In this document: positions 35,660 through 44,999 of the stretch, one piece after another
How positions within the stretch are numbered: the stretch's first letter is position 1
Layout of the letters: each line of letters opens with the position of its first letter
Source of the DNA: Acidobacteriota bacterium
GTDB lineage: Bacteria; Acidobacteriota; Terriglobia; Terriglobales; Acidobacteriaceae
DNA: 64,000 bases
Assembly (NCBI GenBank): GCA_003225005.1
Contig: QIAN01000048.1
Location: forward strand, 1 to 64,000
Direction: 5' to 3'
Translations under genes and position numbers: made by a program
The notes under the pieces: model-generated
What the model saw: only the letters and a program-made list of their open reading frames with translations
Database searches by the model: none
What the model was told of the DNA's origin: nothing

Positions 35660-36592
35660 TCAGCGCGCCTGAAGAATGGCGTCGCTCACGCGAGCTGCTT
35701 CCACGGCCGCCTTTACGTCGTGCGTGCGCAGAATGTGTGCGCCCTTCAAAAGCAGCGCAGTATGCGTTGCGAGAGTTCCGAACAAACGCTCTTGCGCGGG
35801 TGCGTCTTTACCATCTTTGGCGAGCGTCCGGCCGATAAAAGACTTACGGGAAGTGCCTGCGACTAACGGGAATCCTAACGCTTGCAAGTCGCTGAACCGA
35901 GCCAGCAGCGGATAATTTTCGTCAAAACTTTTGCCGAAGCCGAAGCCCGGATCGACCGCGATTCGTTCCCTTCGCACACCGGCGAGAATAGCCGATTCCG
36001 CCCATTCTTTGAGCTCGCGCTTTACCAGAAGCACAACGTCGCCGGGCGGCGGCAGGCTTCGCCATTGCTCTGGTCGTCCGCGCATATGCATGAGCAGCGC
36101 GCCACACTTCAATTCCGTAACCGTTTTTGCCATCTGCCGATCCCAGCGAAAGCCGCTGACGTCGTTTACGATCTCTGCTCCGGCCTCGACTGCCGCTCGC
36201 GCTACAACAGATTTGTAGGTGTCGACGGAGACTACTGCCTGGGGTCGCTGTTTTTTGAGCGCAGAGATGACCGGGAGTATGCGCGCGAGTTCTTGTTCGG
36301 CAGTGACCGCGAGCTTGGCGGTGACTCCATTCGTGTTGGCTTCCGCCGGCGCTTGAGGATTTTCCGCAACCCCCACGGTCACTCCGGGACGCGTGGATTC
36401 ACCGCCAACGTCAATGATATCCGCGCCTTCGTCGAGCATACGAACAGCGTGTTCCAGCGCTGTGCCGCTGTCGAGATATAAGCCGCCGTCAGAAAAAGAG
36501 TCGGGCGTGACATTCACGATTCCCATGATCAGCGTGCGTTTCCCGAGCTCTAGGGCACGCGCTCCGAGGCTCCAGTGAAAAACAGCTCTCAT
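35660..36592 (-). CDS. folP: Dihydropteroate synthase
   Basis: 310 residues from ATG 36592 (nine further codons are open upstream to 36619). It joins para-aminobenzoate to the pterin diphosphate in folate synthesis. Signatures are MGIVNVTPDSFSDGG, GADIIDVGGESTRPG, VSVDTYKS, IVNDVSGFRWD, IAVDPGFGFGKS and AGTSRKSFIG. Between STRPG and the usual EELARILPVI there are about 25 extra residues (VAENPQAPAEANTNG), an insertion unlike its neighbours but in frame. It is otherwise normal. Confidence 0.96.
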   Translation of the reverse strand: MRAVFHWSLGARALELGKRTLIMGIVNVTPDSFSDGGLYLDSGTALEHAVRMLDEGADIIDVGGESTRPGVTVGVAENPQAPAEANTNGVTAKLAVTAEQELARILPVISALKKQRPQAVVSVDTYKSVVARAAVEAGAEIVNDVSGFRWDRQMAKTVTELKCGALLMHMRGRPEQWRSLPPPGDVVLLVKRELKEWAESAILAGVRRERIAVDPGFGFGKSFDENYPLLARFSDLQALGFPLVAGTSRKSFIGRTLAKDGKDAPAQERLFGTLATHTALLLKGAHILRTHDVKAAVEAARVSDAILQAR

Positions 36593-36681
36593 CCCGGTCG
36601 ATTCTAACTGAAGGTGCAAAACTCGGGGCGAACCGAGAAAACGGAGTAGGAGAAAATCTGGGTCTCGATCCGAAGGATTGC

Positions 36682-37113
36682 CTAGCGGCGCCGCATCGCT
36701 GCGTCTTGCTTCCTGATGGCGCGAATGGCGCCGGGACCCGTGCCGGTCGGCGGCTTCCGCATCCCGTCCAGCAACTCCTTCAGCACGACGGCATTGTTGT
36801 GTCTTTCATCCTTGGCGGCAAACAGCAGGGTGAGGCGCTTCTTGTGGTGCGGGAAAGTGTAGAGCGTCCGCAGGTCTTGTTCGGCGTCAGGACGCGCTAA
36901 CTCTTTGAGATACTGCCGTCGGAAATCACTCCATAGCCCAGGATGGGCGTGGAACCACTCCCGCAGCTCACGGGAAGGAGCAAGATCGCGCAGCCACCGG
37001 TCCACTGAGGCGCGCTGCTTGCTGAGACCGCGGGGCCAGAGACGATCCACCAAAATGCGGGCGCCGTCGCTGCGCGAGGCTGGTGCATAAATGCGCTTCA
37101 AGGAAACGGGCAT
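36682..37113 (-). CDS. DUF488 family protein (YeaO-like)
   Basis: 143 residues. The N-terminus KRIYAPASRSDGARILVDRL followed by WPRGLSK is diagnostic of the YeaO branch of DUF488, as are LREWFHAHPGLWSDFRRQY and LLFAAKDERHNNAVVLKELL. Its function is not established. A second DUF488 protein of a different branch is encoded at 39170-39700. ATG 37113 lies almost back to back with the cytochrome gene's promoter region. Confidence 0.9.
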   Translation of the reverse strand: MPVSLKRIYAPASRSDGARILVDRLWPRGLSKQRASVDRWLRDLAPSRELREWFHAHPGLWSDFRRQYLKELARPDAEQDLRTLYTFPHHKKRLTLLFAAKDERHNNAVVLKELLDGMRKPPTGTGPGAIRAIRKQDAAMRRR

Positions 37114-37149
37114 GGCTTGCTCTATTATTGTAAGGGGGTCGGGCTTCCT

Positions 37150-37596
37150 GTGTTGACAGATCCGGGCACGACGAGACGCGTGCGAGGGTTACGGCAGCAG
37201 TCCGAGAAATCAGTCGCAATTTCGCGAGCGCAATGCCTTCGGGGCGTTTTCGCCGCGCTTGTAGCTTGGTTCTCTCTTGCCTCAATTTTAGGCTGTGACG
37301 TTCAGCGACGGAAGTCGGATGCGGAGCTGGGATTAACGGCTCAGCAGGCGGCGGGACGCAGGATTTACGAAGATCGCTGTGCGCGTTGTCACGAGCCTTA
37401 TTCGACCAAAGACAAGAAAGGTCCGGGACTCGAAGGCCTGTTCAAGCGTCAGTATCTTGCGGTGAGCGGACTTCCCGCGAATGACGAGCGGGTGTTAGAC
37501 ATCGTCAGCCATGGCCGCAAGGACATGCCGGGTTACAGCCAGGTGCTCACCCCCCCGCAGATGGCTGATTTGCTGGCCTACCTGCATTCCCTCTGA
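37150..37596 (+). CDS. Lipoprotein-type cytochrome c
   Basis: About 148 residues. The start is uncertain: GTG 37150 follows an AAGGGGG, with TTG 37117 and TTG 37153 as alternatives. The N-terminus has a hydrophobic segment and a lipobox (LVAWFSLASILGC), so it is probably a membrane-anchored periplasmic lipoprotein. A single haem site CARCH is present, with a distal Met in RKDMPGYSQVLTPPQ. This is a small class I cytochrome c domain for electron transfer. Its partner is unknown, and selA follows on the same strand. Confidence 0.88.
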   Translation: MLTDPGTTRRVRGLRQQSEKSVAISRAQCLRGVFAALVAWFSLASILGCDVQRRKSDAELGLTAQQAAGRRIYEDRCARCHEPYSTKDKKGPGLEGLFKRQYLAVSGLPANDERVLDIVSHGRKDMPGYSQVLTPPQMADLLAYLHSL

Positions 37597-37665
37597 AGGC
37601 CGCGGTAACGGCACAGAACCGGAGATCGCGGCATCATACGATTCCGTTCGTGGGATAATTTCCCG

Positions 37666-39147
37666 GTGAAAAAAGCGGCTCAAAAGGACCTTTTCCGTTT
37701 GCTCCCTTCTGTGGATGAGCTTATGCACAGTCCTCGAGTGTCGGCGCTCACCGCCGATCATGGCCATGCTGCCGCGTTGGACGCGGTTCGCGCCGTGCTC
37801 GAGCGTTTGCGGCGCGAGATCGGCTCGGGAGAACTCGATGATCGGGGTGTCGACCTCGCGCTCTCGAACCTCGAGGTTGCGGTGGAAGGCCAACTTCGCC
37901 AAGATCTCGGCTATTCACTGCGTCCGGTGGTCAATGCGACGGGTGTAATCCTGCACACCAATCTGGGCAGAGCTCCCCTGGCCGAGGTTGCGCTGGAGCA
38001 CGTTCGCCAGGCGGGAGCCGCCTACTCAAATCTGGAGTTTGATCTCAAATCGGGCAATCGCGGCCAGCGTGATGTCCACGTCGAGCACCTGTTTCGCAAA
38101 CTTCTCGGCGACAATTACCGGCGAGGAGAGGTTTCGACGAAATCCACCGGGTTGGGGTCGGCTCGGAGGGGCGGCCCCGTTCCTCGACAGGCCGCCGTCT
38201 CCACCATTGTCGTCAACAACAACGCCGCAGCGGTGCTGCTGGCGCTGAATACTCTGGCCGAAGCCGGCGAGGTCATCGTCTCACGCGGTGAACTGGTGGA
38301 AATTGGCGGATCGTTCCGCATTCCGGATGTGATGACGAAGTCGGGCGCAATTCTGCGCGAAGTCGGCACTACGAATCGAACACGGATCTCCGATTACGCG
38401 CGTGCGTTCAATGATCGCACCCGACTGCTGCTGCGCGTACACCGTTCAAACTTCGAAATAACCGGTTTTACGAAACAACCTTCCGTGGATGAGATGGTGA
38501 CCCTGTCGCGGGATCGCGGCGTGCCCCTGATGGAGGATCTGGGCAGTGGTGCGCTGTTTGACATGCGTGCGATCGGCATTATCGGTGAACCGGGCTTGCT
38601 CGACAGCTTGCGCAGCGGAGTGGACATCGTCACTTACAGCGGCGACAAACTGCTCGGTGGCCCGCAAGCCGGGTTGATCAGCGGACGGCAAGATTTGGTT
38701 GCGCGCATGCGTTCGAATTCCCTGTTCCGTGCTCTGCGCGTGGACAAACTCACGTACGCTGCTCTGGAAGCGACGCTGCTGGCGTATGTGAAACGGGATC
38801 ACGATGCCATTCCAGCGTTGCGGATGATGCGGCTTTCCAAAGAAGAAATTGGAAATCGAGCCGAGGCTCTGCGAGCGAGATTCGCCCCATCGCCGTGGAG
38901 AGTCGCGATCGTTGACGGAGAGTCGATCATCGGCGGCGGCGCCGCGCCGTCCGCGGTGTTGCCGACGCGGCTTTTGGCGTTGAGCTGTAAGGACCTTAGC
39001 GCCGAGGAGCTCGCCGCCCGGCTTCGCACATCCGATCCGCCGGTGATTGCACGCGTCGCCGAGGGGCGGGTGCTACTGGATTTGCGAACTGTATTTCCGG
39101 AGCAAGATTGTTCAATCGCAGATGTCGTGAACAGAATCGGTCCATGA
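37666..39147 (+). CDS. selA: L-seryl-tRNA(Sec) selenium transferase
   Basis: 493 residues from GTG 37666. It is a PLP enzyme that turns Ser-tRNA(Sec) into selenocysteinyl-tRNA. Signatures are RPVVNATGVILHTNLGRAPL, AYSNLEFDLKSGNRGQRD, NNNAAAVLLAL, EDLGSGALFDM and the PLP lysine in TYSGDKLLGGPQAG. Residues about 150-177 (YRRGEVSTKSTGLG and onward) are extra relative to family members and rich in R, G and S. It implies selenoprotein synthesis in this organism, although neither selB nor the tRNA(Sec) gene selC is in the window. Confidence 0.95.
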   Translation: MKKAAQKDLFRLLPSVDELMHSPRVSALTADHGHAAALDAVRAVLERLRREIGSGELDDRGVDLALSNLEVAVEGQLRQDLGYSLRPVVNATGVILHTNLGRAPLAEVALEHVRQAGAAYSNLEFDLKSGNRGQRDVHVEHLFRKLLGDNYRRGEVSTKSTGLGSARRGGPVPRQAAVSTIVVNNNAAAVLLALNTLAEAGEVIVSRGELVEIGGSFRIPDVMTKSGAILREVGTTNRTRISDYARAFNDRTRLLLRVHRSNFEITGFTKQPSVDEMVTLSRDRGVPLMEDLGSGALFDMRAIGIIGEPGLLDSLRSGVDIVTYSGDKLLGGPQAGLISGRQDLVARMRSNSLFRALRVDKLTYAALEATLLAYVKRDHDAIPALRMMRLSKEEIGNRAEALRARFAPSPWRVAIVDGESIIGGGAAPSAVLPTRLLALSCKDLSAEELAARLRTSDPPVIARVAEGRVLLDLRTVFPEQDCSIADVVNRIGP

Positions 39148-39169
39148 TCAACTCGCATCCAAACTCATA

Positions 39170-39700
39170 TTGGCGCGCCTGAACACAATCGGCCATTCAA
39201 CTCGCACCTTCGAGGAGTTGATTGCGGCTTTGCATGCCCATGCTATTGGTACCCTGGTTGATATCCGCGCCTTCCCCCTGTCGCGACGCTTGCCGCATTT
39301 CAATCACGAATCTCTGAGCAAGAGCTTGCCTGCGGCCGGAATCAAGTACGTTTGGATGAGGTCGCTCGGCGGCTATCGCAAGAAGATTCTTGACGATTCG
39401 CCCAACATTGGTCTACGCAACGCCAGCTTTCGCAATTACGCCGATCACATGCTCACGCCCGAATTTGAGAATGCCATGGCCGCCTTGATTTCACTGGCGG
39501 AGCAATCGCCGACAGCCTACATGTGTTCAGAGAGAGTGTATTTCCGCTGTCATCGCATGCTGGTGTCAGATTGGCTCGTTGCTCACCGTCATGAGGTGCA
39601 GCATATCGATGGCCCCGGAACGGCGCGGCCTCATAAGCTCACTGCCGAAGCGTGCCTCGTGGACGGACGGCTGATCTATCGCGGTGACCGGTTGCTGTAG
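39170..39700 (+). CDS. DUF488 domain-containing protein
   Basis: 176 residues from TTG 39170. It has the second DUF488 type: NTIGHSTRTFEELIAAL, LVDIRAFPLSRRLPHFN, LPAAGIKYVWMRSLGGYRK and the Cys motif YMCSERVYFRCHRMLVSDWL. Function is unknown. The conserved CxE and CHR pattern suggests a metal or thiol site. It lies 22 bp after selA and could be in the same transcript. Confidence 0.88.
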   Translation: MARLNTIGHSTRTFEELIAALHAHAIGTLVDIRAFPLSRRLPHFNHESLSKSLPAAGIKYVWMRSLGGYRKKILDDSPNIGLRNASFRNYADHMLTPEFENAMAALISLAEQSPTAYMCSERVYFRCHRMLVSDWLVAHRHEVQHIDGPGTARPHKLTAEACLVDGRLIYRGDRLL

Positions 39701-39789
39701 ATTTCGCATTGGCGCTTGCCGTTTTGGTCGAATCGCGAAGGTGCTCGTAATCCTCGGCAATGGGAAGTTGGAAAGGGGGAGTTCCTCCT

Positions 39790-40167
39790 ATGATCGTAGG
39801 CACTGGCATCGACATCGCGGAAGTTCCGCGCATACGCAAAGCGATCGAGCGCTTCCCTGGCCGGTTTCTCGAACGCATATACACTGCCGGCGAGATCCGC
39901 TATTGTGACTCGAAGGCCAACCGCGTGGAGCGTTACGCCGCCCGCTTTGCGGCCAAGGAAGCTGCGATGAAAGCTCTGGGAACGGGCTGGAACCACGGAG
40001 TGCGGTGGCGCGATTGCGAAGTTGTGCGCATGGCGGGGGGACGCCCGAACATGGTTTTTCACGGGAAGGCTGCGGAATTCGCGGCCCAGCTCGGAGTGAA
40101 AAACTCCGCGCTCTCCATTTCTCACACTGTCGATCAGGCCATCGCGCAAGTTATCCTGGAAACTTAG
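39790..40167 (+). CDS. acpS: Holo-[acyl-carrier-protein] synthase
   Basis: 125 residues from ATG 39790 (MIVGTGIDIAEVPRIRKAIE), with GAAAGGGGGA at 39771-39780. It transfers the 4'-phosphopantetheine of CoA to ACP. The metal-binding GIDIAEV and the catalytic FAAKEAAMKALGTG are present, as is LSISHTVDQAIA at the end. Ten codons of open frame upstream are ignored. Confidence 0.96.
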   Translation: MIVGTGIDIAEVPRIRKAIERFPGRFLERIYTAGEIRYCDSKANRVERYAARFAAKEAAMKALGTGWNHGVRWRDCEVVRMAGGRPNMVFHGKAAEFAAQLGVKNSALSISHTVDQAIAQVILET

Positions 40168-40209
40168 TTCAGGGCAGATATTTAAAAAACAGCCACGAAC
40201 CAAAGTGCT

Positions 40210-40632
40210 TCACTCGGTGCCTCCATCCGTGACATAGGCGTCGGCCTCAATCTCAATCAGCATCTGGGGAGAGATTAGCGCGCTGACCTCAATCATGGAT
40301 GTGGCCGGCCGGATCCCACCGAAAAACTCGCCATGGGCTCGGCCGATCTTCTCCCAATCCGCAATATTGGTCACAAACATCCGAGTGCGGACCACGTCTT
40401 TCAGGCTGGCCCCAGCCATCTGCAGAGCAGTTTCGATATTTTTCAAAGTTTGCACAGCCTGGGCGTAAGCATCTCCCAGGCCGACAATCTTCCCATCGGC
40501 TCCCGTGGCGGTAGTCCCTGAGACGTGAACATGGGGACCAAGTTTCACCGCGCGCGAGTATCCGACGATGGGTTCCCAGGGTGCGCCGCTCGAAAAATTT
40601 CGCCGTTCTATTCGTGGTTGCATGACACTCAT
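40210..40632 (-). CDS. RidA family protein (YjgF/YER057c/UK114)
   Basis: 140 residues. The RidA fold signatures are [56 protein letters not shown] and the end [20 protein letters not shown]. The key Arg of true imine deaminases is seen as RTRMFVTN. True RidA hydrolyses reactive enamines and imines; this member could be a related subgroup, so no gene symbol is given. The 283 bp upstream to 40915 carry no recognisable gene. Confidence 0.88.
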   Translation of the reverse strand: MSVMQPRIERRNFSSGAPWEPIVGYSRAVKLGPHVHVSGTTATGADGKIVGLGDAYAQAVQTLKNIETALQMAGASLKDVVRTRMFVTNIADWEKIGRAHGEFFGGIRPATSMIEVSALISPQMLIEIEADAYVTDGGTE

Positions 40633-40915
40633 CCTCGACCGGCGTCCATTCTACAGAGTTGTTGATCGCAAGTTACTGGGTCCATCGAGCCTGGTTACTG
40701 TCGCCGATTGCATCGGAAGTTGGCAGCCGACGCAGCCGAGTGCCAGCGTCCATGCCCAAGAAAACCCCGGCGCGGCTGCTCACGTCTAATGCATTCGGAG
40801 ATAGACAAAAGTCACTTGCGTTTGCAGTCGAAGTGAGGTATCAGTCACCATAAGCAATTGCGGGTCGAGTGATTGAAAGTCCTAGTAGCCGAGTGCTCTG
40901 GGAGGGACAAACACG

Positions 40916-41467
40916 ATGATTTCGGAATCTCATCCCCTGCAGCAGCTTTTTCAAGAATTGGTGGGGCGCCACTACGCCGAGGAGATCGGCCTTCGTGACC
41001 CGCAGCTGGTCGCTTATGTCGCGCATCTGCTGGCCGAGTTTTGTGATGCCGATCAGCTATTCAAGATTCACGATACGGCGGATCGCCCGCTCGCCGATGT
41101 GGGAGAGATGCTGCTGGAGTCTGATCCAGTCTCCGGCCCGGCGGCCTCCTTTGATCGTGAGCGCCAGGTGCGCAAGCACATCGGGGACTACACCCTGTTT
41201 TTCACCGGCATGTTTCCCGAGAGCATCAATCACTTCCGCCTCCGCCATCAGCGCCTGGAAAATTTCGTGGATTGGATGAAAGCCGGCAAAGAGAGTTATT
41301 ACATCGTCTCTAAGTTCGAACATTTCGAGTACACCAAGGTCGCGGCGCTGTTTGCCAACCTCTCGAGAAATTTTGAAGGATGCGTTTACGGATTAAATAG
41401 GGTGAAAAACGACCTGGAGGAGATGCAGCATCCCATCGCCCGTCGCGCCGATGAGCTGCTGATGTAG
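40916..41467 (+). CDS. Conserved protein of unknown function
   Basis: 183 residues, ATG 40916 with GGGAGG 10 bases upstream. It is largely alpha-helical and soluble, without signal or membrane segments. Noticeable motifs are PLQQLFQELVGRHYAEEIGL, the aromatic stretch IGDYTLFFTGMFPESI, and SYYIVSKFEHFEYTKVAALF. The composition looks like a real protein, with strong codon structure and a clear start. I do not recognise the family. It has no co-directional neighbour close by. Confidence 0.75.
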   Translation: MISESHPLQQLFQELVGRHYAEEIGLRDPQLVAYVAHLLAEFCDADQLFKIHDTADRPLADVGEMLLESDPVSGPAASFDRERQVRKHIGDYTLFFTGMFPESINHFRLRHQRLENFVDWMKAGKESYYIVSKFEHFEYTKVAALFANLSRNFEGCVYGLNRVKNDLEEMQHPIARRADELLM

Positions 41468-41512
41468 GATTCCAGCCGCTCGAAATGGAGGCCTCGGTGA
41501 GGGTTTAATCTT

Positions 41513-42088
41513 TTAATATCTTACGCCGTGGCGGTAGAAGCTCAGGCCCGCGTCCCCTTGGACCAACTTTCGAAATCTCACCAGGGGTCCAAACTTTTCC
41601 CCGGGATCAAATTTCTTCTCGTGCTCCGCAACCACCAGTGACATGGCCCACACCAGCCTAGAGTCCGCCAGAGCTCTCAGGGTCTCGCTGTACGCATCCC
41701 GCATCTTGTAGGGTGGATCAAGAAAAACGACGTCGGCAGCCACATGTTGTCGCTCCATCCGCCAGACCGCTCGGGCCAGATCGTCCCGCAATACTTTGAA
41801 ACCGCTTTCGATACCGAGATGATTGAGATTGCGGCGAATCAGTTCCACGGCTGCGGTCGAGGATTCAACGAAGTAAACCTGACTGGCGCCGCGGCTTAGC
41901 GCTTCGATGCCCACTGCTCCGGTACCGGCATACCAGTCGATCCAGACGGTGCCCTCCAGTGCAGCAGGATTTCCCGCGGTCAGAACGTTAAAAAGCGCCT
42001 CGCGCAAGCGATCCGAAGTCGGGCGAATATTCATTCCGCGCTGCGAATAGAGCGGACGGCTTCCATATTTGCCGGCGATCACTCGCAT
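41513..42088 (-). CDS. rsmD: 16S rRNA (guanine-966 N2) methyltransferase
   Basis: 191 residues. MRVIAGKYGSRPLYSQRG, RPTSDRLREALFNVL, the SAM site WIDWYAGTGAVGIEALSRGA and the catalytic VVFLDPPY are the RsmD hallmarks. Length is normal. It is divergent from the M50 protease gene with 71 bp between. Confidence 0.95.
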   Translation of the reverse strand: MRVIAGKYGSRPLYSQRGMNIRPTSDRLREALFNVLTAGNPAALEGTVWIDWYAGTGAVGIEALSRGASQVYFVESSTAAVELIRRNLNHLGIESGFKVLRDDLARAVWRMERQHVAADVVFLDPPYKMRDAYSETLRALADSRLVWAMSLVVAEHEKKFDPGEKFGPLVRFRKLVQGDAGLSFYRHGVRY

Positions 42089-42159
42089 GTCTCATGCACC
42101 TTCGGCTGGCCGAACCAATATATCCATCCATGTAGAATAACTGTAGTGGCGGGAGTTTC

Positions 42160-43281
42160 ATGAGAAGCTGGTCGGTTTCTATAGGACGTCTGTTCGGCGT
42201 TGAAGTCCGCATTCACCTCACCTTCTTCGTCCTCCCGCTGTTCATTTTCTGGACGGAATACGGAGCACACGGTTCGGCCAACGGGCCCCGCGATCTCGCG
42301 CTGGTGGGCATCATTCTGGCCTGCGTCATCGCCCACGAACTCGGGCACATGCTGGCCGCCGCGCGCGCGGGCATCATCCCCAAAGCGGTCATTCTGCTGC
42401 CCATCTGTGGCGTGACCGTGGCAGACGAATCCCGGGCGGAGAGGCCGCAGTCGGGAGTGGCAGGCTGGAAGCGGGAGATCCGCCTTGCGCTGGTTGGCCC
42501 GTTGGTCAATTTCACCCTGGCCGCACTCCTAGCCGGAATTGTCTTTGCATTTGCCCCGGGCATTGATCTTTGGAAGTGGCCCTTCCTCCAGTCCGCCAAT
42601 CTGCCGCGTAGTACGGTGTGGGCCAATTTGTATCTGGCGGGCCTGAACATTCTGCCTGCCTATCCCCTCGATGGCGGCCGCATTTTGCGAGCGTTGTTCT
42701 CGCGGACCATGGATTCCTCCGCAGCAACTCGGCGGGCTGTCTCCATCGGTAACACCGTTGCCATGGTGCTTATCGTCTCCGGCCTGTTCAGCGACACTTG
42801 GCTAACCATGGTCGGAGTAATCGTCTTCTCGGCCGCGCAACTGGAGGAGCGGGCAGTCGTATTTCAGTCCGTGCTCGACAGCGTACGGCTGGAGGAAGTG
42901 ATGCTCACCGACTTCGCCACGCTCTCGCCCGCAGACACGCTCGAAGACGCGCTGCAAAAGGCGGTGCACTCATTACAGGACGATTTTCCAGTGGTTCGCG
43001 GCAGCGACATGGTGGGAGTGATTTCGAAACAGCGCATCCTTGATGTGCTGCGCCTGGAAGGCAACGGCTACGTGCAGGCGGTGATGAACAAACTTTTTGA
43101 AGTGTCAGCGCGGCAGGAGTCACTCGCCTCGGCGTTCCGAAAGCTTACGGCCCGCAACCTCAGCATCATTCCCGTGGTAGAAGACCAGCGCCTCATAGGT
43201 ATCGTGACTTTGCAGAACTTGATGCACTCCATGGCCCTGCTGGCCGAGAGCCGGAAACTGCGACGGGACAGCACAGAGTGA
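42160..43281 (+). CDS. M50 site-2 protease with CBS domains
   Basis: 373 residues. It is a membrane metalloprotease with five or six helices, the zinc motif VIAHELGHMLAA near residue 60 and the third ligand segment LNILPAYPLDGGRILRALF. The C-terminus carries a tandem CBS pair (EVMLTDFATLSPADTLEDAL, then MNKLFEVSARQESLASAFRK) that probably senses adenylates or another ligand. It is likely to cut membrane-bound regulators, but its target is unknown. ATG 42160. Confidence 0.93.
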   Translation: MRSWSVSIGRLFGVEVRIHLTFFVLPLFIFWTEYGAHGSANGPRDLALVGIILACVIAHELGHMLAAARAGIIPKAVILLPICGVTVADESRAERPQSGVAGWKREIRLALVGPLVNFTLAALLAGIVFAFAPGIDLWKWPFLQSANLPRSTVWANLYLAGLNILPAYPLDGGRILRALFSRTMDSSAATRRAVSIGNTVAMVLIVSGLFSDTWLTMVGVIVFSAAQLEERAVVFQSVLDSVRLEEVMLTDFATLSPADTLEDALQKAVHSLQDDFPVVRGSDMVGVISKQRILDVLRLEGNGYVQAVMNKLFEVSARQESLASAFRKLTARNLSIIPVVEDQRLIGIVTLQNLMHSMALLAESRKLRRDSTE

Positions 43282-43376
43282 ACTTCACCGCGGCGGTCGG
43301 ATCTTTGATTTCCAGTTTTCGCTTTCCCGTTGCCGATTGCAATTCGCGACTTCGTGCAGCCGCCCATCGGGAATGA

Positions 43377-44981
43377 TCAAAACAGCCGGACAGCTTTGGC
43401 CTGCTGCATGGCGGGAATCTTACGCAGCTTCTTCAGCACCTCCTCCGGTACGCGTCCGTCGATGTGCACCACCGCAATCGCCTCAGGTTGCGCGGCGGAC
43501 TCTCCGTTGGCTGCCCGTCGACCCAAGGAAAAATTCGCGATATTGATTTTGTGCTGGCCAAGAATCGTGCCCACCTTACCGATCACACCGGGCACGTCAC
43601 GATTTCGCAAGTAGATGAGGTTGCGTTCGAGGGGAGCCTCCACGTCGATGTCATCCACGTGCAGCAATCGCGGCGCGCTCTTGTGCAGCACCGCGCCCTT
43701 CACCAAGTGCTCTTCGCTCGCGGTCTTGAGCAGAATCGAGAGCACGCTGCCTGAACCCCCCGTGGAACCCTTTGCTTTGTGCGCTTCATGCACGCGCAAG
43801 CCACGCGAGTCAGCGATGGACGCGGCATTGACCAGGTTGGCTTTCTCTTCCAGGGCCTGGTTCAGGATGCCCTTGATGGCCGCATTTCGAATCAGCTCTG
43901 TTTTCCACTCGGCGATGTGACCGCTGTAGCGCAGCGAAATTTCCTCAATGGTCCCTTCGGAGACCTGAGCGAGAAAAGCTCCCAAGCGTTCGGCCAGCAC
44001 GATGTAGGGCTGCATCACGGCATATTCCTCGGCAGAAACGGAGGGCACATTCACCGCATTCTGGATGACCCCATGCTTCAAATACTCCCTGACCTGCCGC
44101 GCAATCTGCACTCCCACGGCGTCCTGCGCTTCGTGTGTGGATCCCCCGGTGTGGGGCGTGAGCACTACATTTTCCAGCGCAAGCAAGGGTGAATTCTTCG
44201 GAGGCTCTTCGGCAAAGACATCGAGCGCCGCGCCTGCTACGCGGCCTTGCTTCAGTGCCCGCACAAGATCGCTCTCGTTCACTAACTCTCCGCGAGCGCA
44301 GTTCACCAGCCGTACGCCCTTCTTCATTTTCTTGATCGAACTGGCGTCAATCATTCTCGTGGTTTGTGGCGTGAGGCCCACGTGCAGGGTGATGTAGTCG
44401 GCAGTGGCGTAAAGTTCGTCCAGGCCAGACATGCGGATTCCCTGTTCCTTCGCGACTCCCACGGAGACAAACGGATCGTGCGCTACAATATCCATGCCGA
44501 ACGCGTGGGCGCGCCGGGCGACTTCGATGCCGATGCGCCCCAGACCCACAACTCCCAGGGTTTTTCCTCGAAGCTCCGTGCCTTGCAGTGATTTCTTCTC
44601 CCATTTTCCCGCGTGCATGAGTGCGTCCGCCCGGCAGAGATGGCGGGCCATGGCCAGCATCATGCCCAGAGTCTGCTCCGCCACCGCCACGGCATTGGCA
44701 CCCGGAGTGTTCATCACGGCAATGCCCTTATGCGTGGCGGCGTCGAGATCGATGTTGTCGACTCCCACACCAGCGCGTCCGATCACACGTAGTTTTTTGG
44801 CATGTTGAAGGAGCGCCGCGTCCGCCTGTACCGCCGAGCGGACGATCAGTGCGTCCGCAGACTCCAGATGCGTCGCCAGCTTGCCATCAAGCTGGTCCCA
44901 GGTGAGCACGGTCCAGCCCGGTTCCTTGAGCTCATCGACTGCCGCTGCTGAGATTTTTTCCGCGATGATGACTTTTGCCAA
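43377..44981 (-). CDS. serA: D-3-phosphoglycerate dehydrogenase
   Basis: 534 residues from TTG 44981, with GGGGAAG eight bases upstream. It catalyses the first step of serine synthesis. The substrate and NAD domains have VIGRAGVGVDNIDLDAAT, LGVVGLGRIGIEVARRA, NCARGELVNESDLV and the catalytic His region LTPHTGGSTHEAQDAVG. The ASB domain and C-terminal ACT domain (NLIYLRNRDVPGVIGKVGTI) give the long allosteric form. It is followed upstream on the same strand by a class V aminotransferase that probably performs the next step. Confidence 0.96.
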   Translation of the reverse strand: MAKVIIAEKISAAAVDELKEPGWTVLTWDQLDGKLATHLESADALIVRSAVQADAALLQHAKKLRVIGRAGVGVDNIDLDAATHKGIAVMNTPGANAVAVAEQTLGMMLAMARHLCRADALMHAGKWEKKSLQGTELRGKTLGVVGLGRIGIEVARRAHAFGMDIVAHDPFVSVGVAKEQGIRMSGLDELYATADYITLHVGLTPQTTRMIDASSIKKMKKGVRLVNCARGELVNESDLVRALKQGRVAGAALDVFAEEPPKNSPLLALENVVLTPHTGGSTHEAQDAVGVQIARQVREYLKHGVIQNAVNVPSVSAEEYAVMQPYIVLAERLGAFLAQVSEGTIEEISLRYSGHIAEWKTELIRNAAIKGILNQALEEKANLVNAASIADSRGLRVHEAHKAKGSTGGSGSVLSILLKTASEEHLVKGAVLHKSAPRLLHVDDIDVEAPLERNLIYLRNRDVPGVIGKVGTILGQHKINIANFSLGRRAANGESAAQPEAIAVVHIDGRVPEEVLKKLRKIPAMQQAKAVRLF

Positions 44982-44999
44982 TGCGTTCTTCCCCGTATC

